Assembly: GCF_900129835.1 (NCBI RefSeq)
Contig: NZ_FQXA01000004.1
Span: 462,099 to 526,098 of the forward strand
Length of the DNA: 64,000 bases
Source: Stutzerimonas xanthomarina DSM 18231
GTDB lineage: Bacteria > Pseudomonadota > Gammaproteobacteria > Pseudomonadales > Pseudomonadaceae
Direction of reading: 5' to 3'
How positions within the stretch are numbered: the stretch's first letter is position 1; every line of letters begins with the position of its first letter. A program made the translations under genes and the position numbers. This document shows, one piece after another, positions 50,528-59,834 of this stretch. The notes under the pieces are model-generated. The model saw nothing but the letters and a program-made list of their open reading frames with translations. It was not told the DNA's origin and made no database searches.

Positions 50528-52996
50528 TTAGGTATGTTCCTGAAGTTTGCGCTCGGCATCGCTCAAACGTGCCTGGGCGCGTTCGATGGCCGCTGGGTCG
50601 CCGTTGTCGTCACGCTCCAGCTTGCGCAGATCGGCGCGTGCAAACGCAACTTCGGTCTTGAGTGTCCGGGTCTGCTCATCTATGGGCTGCTTGTCGGTGC
50701 GCACCAGGCCTGGCGCCGGCTTGCCGGATTGCGCCTCAGCGTCATGAAGCGCCTGCTCGGCACTCGCAAGAGCATCGCGCAGCTTGCTCAGCTGTGCCTC
50801 TTCGGCACCGGCTTTTTCGGCTTTCTTAAGCTCGGCGCGTTTCATCGCCAGTTCGATCTTGGCCTTCTTGAGTGCCTCGTCGTCCTGTGTCTTGGCGGCA
50901 GGTTTGTTTTCCCTCGGCGTTGCTCGCGCGAGTTCAGCCTGGGAGAGTTGCGACCGCAAGCGGCTCAACTCGGCTTCCTGGTCAACGTCTCTGGTTTCGA
51001 GCTTCTCCAGCTTGCGCACTTGAGCGCGCAGCATTGCGGCTTCGATCTTGGCTTTCTTTGCTGCGTCGTCATTGGCGGGGTTGGCTGGCGTCGCAGGGGT
51101 AGTGTCCTGCAGCGTAGCCAGTGTTTTCTCCGCTTCGGTCAGCTGGGCCAGGAGGCGGCTCAACTCGGCGTCCTGGTCGGCATCGCGGGCGTCGAGCTTC
51201 TCCAGCTTGCGAACCTGAGCACGCAGCATCGCGGCTTCGATTTTGGCTTTTTTGGCAGCCTCATCGTTGGCCGGCGGTGCTGCGGGGGATGCCTCAGCAG
51301 GGCCAGCGGCTTCGTCCAGTGCTTTCTGCGCGCTGGCAGACGCGGTGCGCAATTCGGCAACCTGGGCTTCCAGTTCGGGCGTTGCGTGGATAGCGAGCTG
51401 CTTTTCAGCTTTTTTCAGCGCGACCTGCGCCATGCTGGCTTCGATCTTGAGCTTCTTCTGCTGCTCGGACAGGCCCGCCTTTTGCGCCTGGACGCGCGCG
51501 ACGGGGTCATCCTGATTCGGTATGGAGCTGGCCTCGGCCTGTGCTGCCTTGGCCTTTGCGGCGCGTTCGGCGCGGGCCTTGCGGTCCGCCTCTTTCTGCT
51601 CTTCGGCACGGCGCAAGCGCTCCTGGCGCAGCTCGAAGCGCTGCTTGGAGTGTTCGGCTTTCTGTTGCTTCTGCTCCAGTTCGCGGATTTCGCCTTTTGC
51701 GGCGCGGTAGTACTGCACCAGCGGAATACTCGACGGGCAGACGTAGGCGCAGGCGCCACACTCGATGCAGTCGAATAGATTGTAAGCCTTGAGCTGCTCG
51801 TGCTCCTGGCCCAGCGCGAAGAAGTGCAGTTGTTGCGGTAGCAGGCTTGCCGGGCACGCTTCTGCGCACTCGCCGCAGCGAATGCATGGCAATGCTGGTG
51901 GTGGCGGAGGCAGTTCTGTAAGCGTGCTGGCGAGCAGGCAGTTGGTGGTCTTGATCAGTGGCACGTCCATCGACGGCAGGGTATAGCCCATCATCGGTCC
52001 GCCCATGATCAACCGATTGAGCCGGGCAGCGTCTAGACCGGCGAAGGCCAGCAGGTCAGCCACTGGCGTGCCGATCAACGCCTCGACGTTCATGGGGCGT
52101 GCCAAGGCTTCGCCGGTCAATGTTGTAATACGCGAGATTAGCGGTTTGCCCAGCAGTACGGCGTCATGAATGGCGACGCATGTACCGACGTTCTGGCACA
52201 GCATTCCGATGTCGGCCGGCAGGCCGCCGCTGGGGACCTCTTCGCCGGTCAGAATCTGTATCAGCTGCTTTTCGCCGCCCGAGGGGTACTTGGTAGGAAA
52301 CACCTTGACCATGAATCTACGGTCGCCCACGGCCGTGCGGACGGCTTCAATCGCCTCTGGTTTGTTGTCCTCGATGCCGATCAGGACCTGCTCCGGTTGG
52401 ATCAGGTGAGCAAGTATCTCGATTCCGGCGACAAGCTCGTTAGCCTTCTCGCGCATCAACCTATCGTCGGCCGTGATATAGGGCTCACATTCGGTGCCGT
52501 TGATGATCAGCGCACGGATTTCCCGGCTGGGCGGGCCGTTCAGCTTGACGGCCGTCGGGAAGCCAGCGCCCCCGAGCCCGCTGATGCCTGCCTGACGGAT
52601 CTGTTCCAACAGCTGATCGGGCTGCACAGCTCGGTAATGCGGTTGCGGCTGCAGTTCGATCCATTCGTCCTGGCCATCGCTGTCGATCACGATCGCAGCG
52701 CTGAGCATCCCAGACACGTGAGGGTAGGGCTGGGGGCCGATGAAGCTGACCGTTCCGGACGTCGGTGCATGGACCGGCGCACTGACAAAGCCAGCGGCTT
52801 CGGCGATCTTCTGTCCCTTGAGGACACGCTCACCCAGCGTAACGCAAGGCTCAGCGGGCGCACCGAGATGTTGGACCAGCGGAACAACCAGACGAGCCGG
52901 GAGGGGCGGCCGCTGGATCGGCGTGCGGTTGGAAAGCTCCTTGCACTCCGGTGGGTGTATGCCGCCATGAATATCCCAGACGTTCAATGAGGTCAT
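50528..52996 (-). CDS. rsxC: Electron transport complex subunit RsxC (RnfC) with long repeat tail
   Basis: The NADH/flavin-binding peripheral subunit. 822 aa. The core (about 1-450) has [13 protein letters not shown], the [12 protein letters not shown] nucleotide-binding segment and two ferredoxin-type cluster motifs [12 protein letters not shown] and [13 protein letters not shown]. The remainder, from about residue 455, is a charged helical tail with five related coiled-coil units from residue 514. RnfC tails vary greatly in length; this one is long. The ATG at 52996 (MTSLNVWD) follows GGGAGCAGG and overlaps the rsxB stop (ATGA). Confidence 0.93.
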   Translation of the reverse strand: MTSLNVWDIHGGIHPPECKELSNRTPIQRPPLPARLVVPLVQHLGAPAEPCVTLGERVLKGQKIAEAAGFVSAPVHAPTSGTVSFIGPQPYPHVSGMLSAAIVIDSDGQDEWIELQPQPHYRAVQPDQLLEQIRQAGISGLGGAGFPTAVKLNGPPSREIRALIINGTECEPYITADDRLMREKANELVAGIEILAHLIQPEQVLIGIEDNKPEAIEAVRTAVGDRRFMVKVFPTKYPSGGEKQLIQILTGEEVPSGGLPADIGMLCQNVGTCVAIHDAVLLGKPLISRITTLTGEALARPMNVEALIGTPVADLLAFAGLDAARLNRLIMGGPMMGYTLPSMDVPLIKTTNCLLASTLTELPPPPPALPCIRCGECAEACPASLLPQQLHFFALGQEHEQLKAYNLFDCIECGACAYVCPSSIPLVQYYRAAKGEIRELEQKQQKAEHSKQRFELRQERLRRAEEQKEADRKARAERAAKAKAAQAEASSIPNQDDPVARVQAQKAGLSEQQKKLKIEASMAQVALKKAEKQLAIHATPELEAQVAELRTASASAQKALDEAAGPAEASPAAPPANDEAAKKAKIEAAMLRAQVRKLEKLDARDADQDAELSRLLAQLTEAEKTLATLQDTTPATPANPANDDAAKKAKIEAAMLRAQVRKLEKLETRDVDQEAELSRLRSQLSQAELARATPRENKPAAKTQDDEALKKAKIELAMKRAELKKAEKAGAEEAQLSKLRDALASAEQALHDAEAQSGKPAPGLVRTDKQPIDEQTRTLKTEVAFARADLRKLERDDNGDPAAIERAQARLSDAERKLQEHT
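50531..51457 (-). repeat. Five-unit coding repeat in the RsxC tail
   Basis: Five units of about 46-50 residues begin with (K/R)(K/T)xKxE, continue xAMxRAxxRKLEK and end in an acidic A-x-L helix. They are separated by Pro/Ala/Asp linkers of 16-19 residues. Units start at residues 514, 582, 647, 710 and 777. Units 2 and 3 are almost identical over their first 20 residues (also at DNA level), pointing to recent duplication; 1, 4 and 5 are diverged. Confidence 0.85.
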
Positions 52997-53568
52997 GCGG
53001 CCTGCTCCCGGTCGCTGGCGATCAACTGGCCTGGCATCAGCGGTTGGTCCCACTTCCAGCTCTGCAGATTGCTGCCGAGTTCAATCATGTCGATACAGTC
53101 CACCGGGCACGGCTCGACGCAGAGGTCGCAGCCGGTGCACTCGGAAACGATGACGGTGTGCATCTGCTTGGCGGCGCCGACAATGGCGTCCACAGGGCAG
53201 GCCTGGATGCATTTGGTGCAGCCGATGCATTCCGCTTCGCGCACATAGGCGACGCGTGGCGGAACCTCGCCCTCGACGGCGTCCAGCGGCTCAGGCTCGA
53301 CATCGAGCAGGTCGGCCAATGCCTGGATGGTCGACTCGCCACCTGGTGGGCATTTGTTGATCTTGTCGCCGCCAGCGATGGCCTCGGCGTAAGGCTTGCA
53401 ACCGGGATAGCCGCACTGGCCGCATTGGGTTTGCGGCAGCAATGCGTTGATTTGTTCGGCAATCGGGTCGCCTTCGACGCGGAAGCGCACTGCGGCGAAG
53501 CCGAGAATGGCGCCGCAAACCAGGCACAGCCCGAGGAGCGCAAGCACAGCGATCATCACCACGCTCAT
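52993..53568 (-). CDS. rsxB: Electron transport complex subunit RsxB (RnfB)
   Basis: A membrane-anchored Fe-S protein, 191 aa. An N-terminal hydrophobic anchor ([20 protein letters not shown] borders) is followed by a four-Cys cluster domain ([14 protein letters not shown] with a later Cys in NKCPPGG) and two [4Fe-4S] ferredoxin motifs, [12 protein letters not shown] and [12 protein letters not shown]. Both ends overlap neighbours by ATGA (rsxA stop and rsxC start), showing tight coupling. Confidence 0.96.
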   Translation of the reverse strand: MSVVMIAVLALLGLCLVCGAILGFAAVRFRVEGDPIAEQINALLPQTQCGQCGYPGCKPYAEAIAGGDKINKCPPGGESTIQALADLLDVEPEPLDAVEGEVPPRVAYVREAECIGCTKCIQACPVDAIVGAAKQMHTVIVSECTGCDLCVEPCPVDCIDMIELGSNLQSWKWDQPLMPGQLIASDREQAA

Positions 53569-54149
53569 AGCTTGATCAACCCACTGAAGCCCATGAACGC
53601 CAGCGACATCAGCCCTGCCGTGACCATACCGATGGCGGCGCCCTGGAAGGACCGGGGTACGTCGGCAATGGCGATACGCTCACGCATGGCCGCAAACAAT
53701 ACCAATACCAGCGAAAAACCCAGGCCAGCGGCAAAGCCGTTTGCCGTAGCGGTCAGAAAGGTGAACTCGGATTTGTTGGCATTCAGCAGCGCGACGCCCA
53801 GCACAATGCAGTTGGTCGTGATCAGCGGCAAAAATATGCCCAGCACGCGGTACAGCAGGGGGCTGGTCTTATTCACCACCATCTCGGTGAACTGCACCAC
53901 CACCGCAATCACCAGAATGAAACTGATGGTGCGAAGAAATTCCAGATCCAGCGGTTTGAGGACATACTGCTGAACGATGTAACTGCACATCGCCGCCAGT
54001 GTCAGGACAAAGGTTGTGGCCAGCGAAAGGCCAATGGCTGTTTCGATTTTCTTCGAAACACCCATGAACGGGCATAGACCGAGAAATTGCACCAGGACGA
54101 AATTGTTGACCAGGATGGCGCTAACCATGATCAGGGCGAGTTCGGTCAT
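53565..54149 (-). CDS. rsxA: Electron transport complex subunit RsxA (RnfA)
   Basis: The first gene of the operon. 194 aa, about six membrane spans, with [20 protein letters not shown] and [16 protein letters not shown], each with a membrane Cys conserved between RsxA and RsxE. The ATG at 54149 has GGAATCC upstream (weak Shine-Dalgarno sequence). The operon promoter should lie in the 228 bp before it, which are shared with the divergent secreted-protein gene. Confidence 0.95.
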   Translation of the reverse strand: MTELALIMVSAILVNNFVLVQFLGLCPFMGVSKKIETAIGLSLATTFVLTLAAMCSYIVQQYVLKPLDLEFLRTISFILVIAVVVQFTEMVVNKTSPLLYRVLGIFLPLITTNCIVLGVALLNANKSEFTFLTATANGFAAGLGFSLVLVLFAAMRERIAIADVPRSFQGAAIGMVTAGLMSLAFMGFSGLIKL

Positions 54150-54377
54150 CGCGGATTCCTGTGACGCTCTGCATGAGCCGAGGCTAAAAGGCGCTTATTA
54201 TCGGGAAGCGACAGCGGCCGTACAAGGCCGCGGCGTGATGACGGCCTTGGCTCACCTCTCGTTCGTGACATATATCGAAATGCACCACCTGTCACTTTGA
54301 AAGTCAGTCAGCCATTTGTTGTGGTCTGATCAGGGGAGGCCGCAACCCTCAGGTGGAGCGGTTCGTGGAGGTGCTTA

Positions 54378-54824
54378 ATGAAGATGCCAATAGCGGTGTT
54401 GCTGCTGGGACTGGGGTTCGGAAGCCAGGTATGTGCCGACTCTCGAAGCGGGGTGTGGGTCTATCAACCAGATGGCGGCAGTTATCGCGTCGAAAGCCGC
54501 GCATACCAGTACGATCCGCGCAGCCCGTACCCGCAACACAGGCAGTATCCACAGAACCTGCCGCCCCGTTATCAGGGACAACTTCCGCCGCAATATTACG
54601 ATCGGCACCGCGGATCAGATCGGCATCGCTGGGACTATGAGCGACGGCGTGAAGGTCGCCAACCGCAGCGGTGGAAAGATGAACGTAGATCGAGTTTTGA
54701 TCGCCCTTCGCGCTGGGAACGTGATCATTCGAGAAATTTTCGCCGCCCACCCCTGGTTCGTGATGGGCGCGATTATCGAATACATCACCGGCGCGATTTC
54801 GACGGTCACCACTATCGTCGCTGA
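54378..54824 (+). CDS. Secreted Arg/Tyr-rich hypothetical protein (148 aa)
   Basis: I do not recognise a family. GTGGAGGTGCTTA before the ATG is a strong ribosome site. A signal peptide (MKMPIAVLLLGLGFGSQVCA, cut near residue 20) leads to GVWVYQPDGGSYRVE and then a low-complexity region rich in Arg, Tyr, Pro, Gln, His and Asp (HRGSDRHRWDYERRREG and similar) to the end. It is strongly basic, probably disordered and periplasmic. A lipobox is not convincing. Another long frame overlaps it, but has neither a signal peptide nor a Shine-Dalgarno sequence. Possible roles (nucleic-acid or polysaccharide binding) would be guesses. Confidence 0.75.
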   Translation: MKMPIAVLLLGLGFGSQVCADSRSGVWVYQPDGGSYRVESRAYQYDPRSPYPQHRQYPQNLPPRYQGQLPPQYYDRHRGSDRHRWDYERRREGRQPQRWKDERRSSFDRPSRWERDHSRNFRRPPLVRDGRDYRIHHRRDFDGHHYRR

Positions 54825-54939
54825 AACACTCGGACCATCGTTTCCCAGCGATCACCCGGCGCGGTCGCTGTAAAGTCGCGCCGGGCGATCGCTGCCTGTT
54901 TGCCTCTGCTGTCGTTGGCTAGCAGCGTATGTTCCTGGC

Positions 54940-55761
54940 TCAGCGGTTTCTCCAGCGAGGATCGCGTTTTTCCAGAAACGCATTGACCCCTTCCAGGGTG
55001 TCGTCCGCTTCGAACAGATTGACGAAGGCTTCACGCTCGGCAGCGGCAAGATTCGCCGGGCCGTGACGATGCATCGAGTCGATCAGGGGTTTGATGGCAC
55101 GCACAGCAACTGGGCTTTGACGCGCTACGCGAGAAGCCAACAGAAGTGCGTGTCCACGCGCCTCGCCCGGTTCCACTACCTGCTCCACCAGGCCGATACG
55201 CAGAGCCGTGTCCGCGGTGACCCGTTCACCGCAGAGGATCATTCGTTTCGCCCAGCCTTCACCGACCAGCCAGGCCAGTGCCTGCGTACCGCCAGCGCAG
55301 GGCAGCAGGCCCACCGAGGCTTCCGGTAGCCCCAGCTGAGCCTGTTGCTCAGCGATGCGGATGTCGCATGCCAATGCGCATTCCAGGCCTCCGCCAAGCG
55401 CGAAGCCGTTGATCGCGGCGATGGATACCCCGCGAAACTGGCGAAGGGCCTCAAAGGCTTCGCCGAAGCGCCTCGCCATTTCACGCGCGCGGGTGCGGTC
55501 GCCATCAGCGAAGAGTTTGAGCTCGGCGCCAGCGCTGAAGAATTTTTCACCCTGGCCGGTGATCACCAGTGCATAGACTTCATCGTCATGGTTCAGGTGC
55601 TCGACGACTTGCTTGAGACCAATCAGGGACTCGCGGTCCCAGGTGTTGGCGGGAGGATGGTTGATGGTGATCAGCGCGGTATGGCCATGCTTTTCCACGG
55701 TCAACTTGTGGGTCAGATCAAAAAAACCCGACTTGTAGGGTTCGACTGCAGTGGTGCTCAT
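54940..55761 (-). CDS. Enoyl-CoA hydratase/isomerase family protein
   Basis: A 273-aa crotonase-fold enzyme. The oxyanion-hole segment is SAGAELKLFADGD and AAINGFALGGGLECALACD, with the first catalytic Glu in GLECAL and the second in GLPEASVGLLP; both are present, as expected for a true hydratase. The C-terminus FLEKRDPRWRNR is typical of fatty-acid oxidation members. Of three in-frame ATGs (55779, 55773, 55761) I prefer 55761 (MSTTAVEPYKSG), with AGGA 11 nt upstream. It is a single gene; the substrate is unknown. Confidence 0.88.
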   Translation of the reverse strand: MSTTAVEPYKSGFFDLTHKLTVEKHGHTALITINHPPANTWDRESLIGLKQVVEHLNHDDEVYALVITGQGEKFFSAGAELKLFADGDRTRAREMARRFGEAFEALRQFRGVSIAAINGFALGGGLECALACDIRIAEQQAQLGLPEASVGLLPCAGGTQALAWLVGEGWAKRMILCGERVTADTALRIGLVEQVVEPGEARGHALLLASRVARQSPVAVRAIKPLIDSMHRHGPANLAAAEREAFVNLFEADDTLEGVNAFLEKRDPRWRNR

Positions 55762-55985
55762 GGTGACGGTCATCCTCATCGGTATCGAATGCCTGCGACT
55801 CGCCTGGATCAGATGCCTGAGCAGGCCAGCTGTTACAGGTCAGACGTTGGCAAAGGTGCTTGGCCCAAGTCTAGTTGTATTCGTTTCGATCTGGCGAGGT
55901 GCTGTGCGGCGGGGGTAAAGGCGGGCGTGGGAGAGGTTGAGCAATGCTGGACGGCGCAACACGAGAGACCAGTGCGATGGGCTTT

Positions 55986-56014
55986 GGAGCGGCCTGGTCG
56001 ACCAGCGCCGCTCC
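55986..56014 (+). other. Stem-loop between enoyl-CoA hydratase and binding-protein genes
   Basis: GGAGCGGC (55986-55993) pairs with GCCGCTCC (56007-56014) around a nested palindrome CTGGTCGACCAG; four T follow on the plus strand. The gene ending here is on the minus strand, where no T-run follows. It may be a Rho-assisted end of the 56031-57275 transcript. Confidence 0.5.
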
Positions 56015-56030
56015 TTTTGCGTCTGGTTGG

Positions 56031-57275
56031 TTACTGGAGTGCGAGCGCCTGGCCGCCAGCGCGGCGCTCGGTCTGCCATTCGGCGAGCGAAGGCGCCGCC
56101 TGCTCTCCGGTGAGGCGGTGGACGATCTCGAAGTAGTCCTGCTTGAAGCGGTCCTTGAGCACCTGCTCCCGGGGCTTGACCTTCACCGCGTATACCGTCT
56201 GCACGTTCTGGTGATCGAATGAGCGCCACTGCTGTTCGCCCTTGAGCAAACTGTAACGGTGGCCTTCGAGCGCTGCGATGACTCGCTCGCTGTCGAGGCT
56301 GTGGGCGCGAGTCGCTGCATCGGCCCACTGATAGACGATGCTGTAGGCCGAGGCGGCCGAACTGGATGGGTGGGTCTGGTAGCGCTCATCGTAGTTGTGA
56401 ACGAACTGCTTTCCGGTCTCGGAGCCTTCCAGTTCCGGTACGCGCCAAGTCCAGGGTTCGGTACCTAGAACACCGCGCATGATGTCCGGACCGGCTGTTT
56501 CAACCATGCTCAGCGTCAGGTTGGGTACTGCGACCTGCATCCTCTTGTTCAGGCCGAGTTCGTCGGCGATCCGCATGGCGCGCACCAGGTCTTCGCCGAA
56601 CAGGACCAATACCAAAACCTCGGCATCGCTACTGGCAACCTGAGTCAGGGCCTGGCGATAATCAGAGAGGCGGGCACCGGGAAACGCCGTCTTGATGCCT
56701 GGGTGCTGGCTGCTGTTCTCGGTGCCGGTGGCCTGGCGTAGCGAGCTTTCGCTGGTATGGCCCCATGTGTAATCGGAGGTGATGTAAAAGTAGCGTTTGT
56801 TGGGGAGATGCTTGTTCAAATACTGCCCCAGCACCTGTGCACTCATCCAGGCGTTGTTGCATTCGCGAAACATATAGCGATGCGCATCTTTTCCGGTCGT
56901 GTCATTGGAATAGGTCAGCGTGCCGAAATAGAGCAGACCACGCTCCTTGGCGCGCTTGCCAGCGGCGATGGCGACCGCGCTCGACGCACCGCCGAACAGC
57001 ATGACAGCACCCTCGTCTGCCAGCTTGTCCACGTTGGCTACAGCTTTCGCCGGTCTTGATGCGGAATTGCGGCTGGATAGCTGGAGCGGCCTACCCAGCA
57101 CGCCACCTCTGGCGTTGATTTCATCGATTGCCAGCAATGCCCCGCGCATTTGCGATAGGCCTTCTTCTTTGTAGCTGCCGGTGCGAGGGTAGTTGAGGCC
57201 GAGGGTAATCGGATCGGCAGCTTCAACTGCCAGACAGAACCCCAGCCCGAGCGCAAGGAGCGTAGCCCGTTTCAT
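56031..57275 (-). CDS. Orphan type 1 periplasmic substrate-binding protein
   Basis: A 414-aa exported protein of the branched-chain amino acid/urea receptor superfamily (Peripla_BP_6). The signal peptide (MKRATLLALGLGF start) is cut near AVEA-ADPITLG. ITLGLNYPRTGSY, LLAIDEINARGGVLGRPL and YFYITSDYTWGHTSE are typical. AAGGAATCTGTA precedes the ATG at 57275. No permease or ATPase gene is adjacent, so it may serve a transporter elsewhere or act as a sensor for a signalling protein. The ligand is unknown. Confidence 0.87.
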   Translation of the reverse strand: MKRATLLALGLGFCLAVEAADPITLGLNYPRTGSYKEEGLSQMRGALLAIDEINARGGVLGRPLQLSSRNSASRPAKAVANVDKLADEGAVMLFGGASSAVAIAAGKRAKERGLLYFGTLTYSNDTTGKDAHRYMFRECNNAWMSAQVLGQYLNKHLPNKRYFYITSDYTWGHTSESSLRQATGTENSSQHPGIKTAFPGARLSDYRQALTQVASSDAEVLVLVLFGEDLVRAMRIADELGLNKRMQVAVPNLTLSMVETAGPDIMRGVLGTEPWTWRVPELEGSETGKQFVHNYDERYQTHPSSSAASAYSIVYQWADAATRAHSLDSERVIAALEGHRYSLLKGEQQWRSFDHQNVQTVYAVKVKPREQVLKDRFKQDYFEIVHRLTGEQAAPSLAEWQTERRAGGQALALQ

Positions 57276-57499
57276 TACAGATTCCTTGTTATATTTTTTA
57301 TTGGCGAGAGGCATTTTTACTGTGTGCTGCGTCTATTCGTCACGCACTCATTGGTCGTAAGGCGCCGGTCTTTCGCTTGGCTGTGAGGTAGCCGACATTT
57401 TCTGAAGGTAATTGTCGGTGTGGGTGCGCTCGGGTCGCGCATTGACTCTGTCGAATCCTTTCCTTAGGGTTCGGCGCCTCGGCAAGCCAGGACAACGTC

Positions 57500-58195
57500 A
57501 TGAATCAAGGTGAGCGCGTCAAACTCGAAACCAGCTGGAAAGCAGCTCTGCACGAAGAGTTCGAGCGGCCTTACATGAAACAGCTGGGAGAATTTCTTCG
57601 ACGCGAGAAAGCGGCTGGAAAGGTGATCTATCCGCCGGGGCCCTTGATTTTTCATGCCTTGGATTCAACCCCGCTAGAGCAGGTTCGAGTCGTGATTCTG
57701 GGGCAGGACCCCTATCACGGCGCCGGCCAGGCGCACGGGTTGTGTTTTTCGGTGCAGCCAGGCGTGGCGCCGCCGCCATCACTGCAGAACATCTTCAAAG
57801 AACTCAAACGCGACCTGAATCTGGACGTACCCAGTCACGGCTATCTGCAGCATTGGGCGGATCAAGGCGTGTTGATGCTCAACACCTCATTGACGGTAGA
57901 GCAGGGAATGGCCGGATCGCACGCCAAGATGGGCTGGCAGCGCCTGACCGATCGGATCATCGAGGTGATAAGCGAAAGGCGTTCGGACGTGGTGTTCCTG
58001 CTATGGGGCGCGCATGCCCAGAGCAAAGCGAAGCTGATTGATCCGACCCGCCATCTGCTACTGAAGTCGGTTCATCCTTCGCCCCTTTCTGCGCATCGCG
58101 GATTCATCGGCAACGGTCACTTCAGCCGAGCCAATCAATTTCTGAAGCAGCGGGGTCTGGAGCCGATCGACTGGAAGTTGCCGGAGTCGGCTTAA
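57500..58195 (+). CDS. ung: Uracil-DNA glycosylase
   Basis: Removes uracil from DNA. The 231-aa family 1 enzyme has the water-activating Asp70 in ILGQDPYHG, the Phe of CFSV stacking on uracil, [11 protein letters not shown], and the C-terminal motif [10 protein letters not shown] with His192. The ATG at 57500 gives the normal length. It is divergent from the binding-protein gene and convergent with the DUF4142 gene, with only 36 bp between the latter stops. Confidence 0.96.
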   Translation: MNQGERVKLETSWKAALHEEFERPYMKQLGEFLRREKAAGKVIYPPGPLIFHALDSTPLEQVRVVILGQDPYHGAGQAHGLCFSVQPGVAPPPSLQNIFKELKRDLNLDVPSHGYLQHWADQGVLMLNTSLTVEQGMAGSHAKMGWQRLTDRIIEVISERRSDVVFLLWGAHAQSKAKLIDPTRHLLLKSVHPSPLSAHRGFIGNGHFSRANQFLKQRGLEPIDWKLPESA

Positions 58196-58231
58196 ACCGA
58201 GCCGCCAGGCGGCGCCCAGACCCGGTTCGAA

Positions 58232-58750
58232 CTATTGCTGGTTGCCGTGCTTCGACGCCAGTTCCTGAGCCTCGTTCAAATGCTGCTCTAGGGTGTTTAA
58301 AGTCGATTCGGCGTATTTTTTGAGCTCGGCGTTTTCACCGTTTTTAGCGTATTCGCGAAAAAGCTCAATGGTCTGCTCGTGGGCTACGACTTGATTGTTC
58401 GCATAAGCCTCATCGAAATTTTCGCCCTCACGCAGTTCAAGGATCATGGCTTTAGCCTGATCCATCAACGTCGCATCGTCGGACATCTCTAGGTCGTCAT
58501 GCTGGCGGGCCAGCTCGGCGAGCTTCTGGTTTGCCTTGGTGTGATCGTCGATCATTTTCTGGGCAAACGCTTTGACATCTTGGGAATTGCTTTCGCTCAT
58601 GGCCAGCTTGGCTGCTTCGATCTCCGCTATGCCTTTAGCCGACGCTTCGTCTACGAAGTTTTCGCCTTCTGCGGCGAGCGCAAAATTTGCGGCCACGCTG
58701 AACAGCAGCGCCGCGGTGCCGGAAAAGAACGTCCTGGTCGTGTGGTTCAT
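58232..58750 (-). CDS. DUF4142 exported protein
   Basis: A 172-aa protein with a signal peptide (hydrophobic core AALLFSVAANFALA, cut near residue 26) and a four-helix DUF4142 domain, a ferritin-like bundle often found in stress-induced periplasmic proteins. Visible family parts are FVDEASAKGIAEIEAAKLA, FAQKMIDDHTKANQKL and VVAHEQTIELFREYA. I see no clear di-metal motif beyond scattered Glu/His. GGAGACTAGCG precedes the ATG at 58750. Function is unknown; a stress role is inference. Confidence 0.87.
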   Translation of the reverse strand: MNHTTRTFFSGTAALLFSVAANFALAAEGENFVDEASAKGIAEIEAAKLAMSESNSQDVKAFAQKMIDDHTKANQKLAELARQHDDLEMSDDATLMDQAKAMILELREGENFDEAYANNQVVAHEQTIELFREYAKNGENAELKKYAESTLNTLEQHLNEAQELASKHGNQQ

Positions 58751-58952
58751 CGCTAGTCTCCTTCAACCTGACAAGCTCGTTGCACCGGAGCGTTAGCCCT
58801 GAGGTGCGAGGCAAGATGCGGCAAGAGCGCCGTCTATTTAGTGACTAGAGGCCGAGGTAGCGGTTCATTGCGTCAGGCGAGCGGTCGGTCGAGAGCCAGA
58901 TTTGGAAGGCTACGGAATAGAGCGGGGCGCTGGGAGGCGCCCGCCCGGGCGT

Positions 58953-59789
58953 TTACTGAAGCATGCTCATTGCTGCGTCCATCGCAGCGGATAGATCTTC
59001 GTCTTCTTGTAGCAAGGTGCGGGGATCAAGGCCGAGTTGGGCGAATGCCGGAATCCGATTCCAGTCGAGTTGGGTATAGGGGTGCGACGTGCCGATATAG
59101 CTCTGCAACGTCGCCACCTGAACGATGTCGACGTAATCCACCTTTGCTGATACACGGGAAAAATCAAGGTACTGGCCGGGGACCGTGGCGATCGGATCGG
59201 GAAACTCCCAGGCACGAAGGATCTTTTCCCCGATAATCGGATGGATGCGATCAATGACGTGGTTGAGGCTGATCGAATCGCTGAGCAGCGCGCTGTGCTC
59301 TTCCGCGTAGGTCAGAATCGGCAGGACTCCGATCTGATGAACCAGACCCGCGAGCGTCGCTTGGTCCGCCGGCAGGCGCGTGAAGTTGCGGCAAAGCACA
59401 TGACTGATAGCGGCAATCTCGGTGCTCTTGTTCCAGACCTCACGCATCTTGCGATCCACCACGTCGGTAGTCGCTTGGAACATCTGTTCCATGGCCAGGC
59501 CGGTCGCCAGGTTTGACGTGTAGTTGATGCCCAGGCGGCTGATTGCCATCTGCAGGTCGTTTATTTCCCTGTTGGTACGCAGCAGCGGGCTGTTGACCAC
59601 CTTGATGATGCGTGCCGTGAGGGCGGTATCATTGCCGATCACCTTGGCCAGCGTCGGAATACTTACGTCCGGATCCTCTGCGGCTTCTCGCACCCGCAGC
59701 GCGACTTCCGGAAGCGTCGGCAGGACCAGTTCGTCATTTTCGATTGCCTGTGTGAGTGCCTGCTGGACCTTGTCGGCAAGAGTGCTCAT
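58953..59789 (-). CDS. HDOD domain protein
   Basis: A 278-aa single-domain HDOD protein. The N-terminal helices LPTLPEVALRVREAAEDPDVSI and IGNDTALTARIIKVVNSPLL borders are characteristic, followed by QATLAGLVHQIGVLPIL and EKILRAWEFPDPI. HDOD proteins lack the full HD-phosphodiesterase metal site and act in chemotaxis or c-di-GMP-linked regulation; no output domain is attached here. AAGGAAAG precedes the ATG. It lies 45 nt downstream of ygfZ on the same strand. Confidence 0.9.
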   Translation of the reverse strand: MSTLADKVQQALTQAIENDELVLPTLPEVALRVREAAEDPDVSIPTLAKVIGNDTALTARIIKVVNSPLLRTNREINDLQMAISRLGINYTSNLATGLAMEQMFQATTDVVDRKMREVWNKSTEIAAISHVLCRNFTRLPADQATLAGLVHQIGVLPILTYAEEHSALLSDSISLNHVIDRIHPIIGEKILRAWEFPDPIATVPGQYLDFSRVSAKVDYVDIVQVATLQSYIGTSHPYTQLDWNRIPAFAQLGLDPRTLLQEDEDLSAAMDAAMSMLQ

Positions 59790-59834
59790 GTCTTTCCTTA
59801 CTTATAATTCGGCGTGGAGTGTGGCTGGCAATGG

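Noticed and set aside
50534..51778. Plus-strand open frame of about 414 codons opposite the rsxC tail
   Set aside because: Its Leu/Cys/Gly repeats are the reverse image of the Lys/Glu repeats of RsxC; no independent support.
52951..53973. Plus-strand open frame of about 340 codons opposite rsxB/rsxA
   Set aside because: Antisense to two conserved genes coupled by ATGA overlaps; no domain.
54433..54873. Second plus-strand frame (146 codons) overlapping the secreted Arg/Tyr-rich protein
   Set aside because: No ribosome site and no signal peptide; the other frame at 54378 has both.
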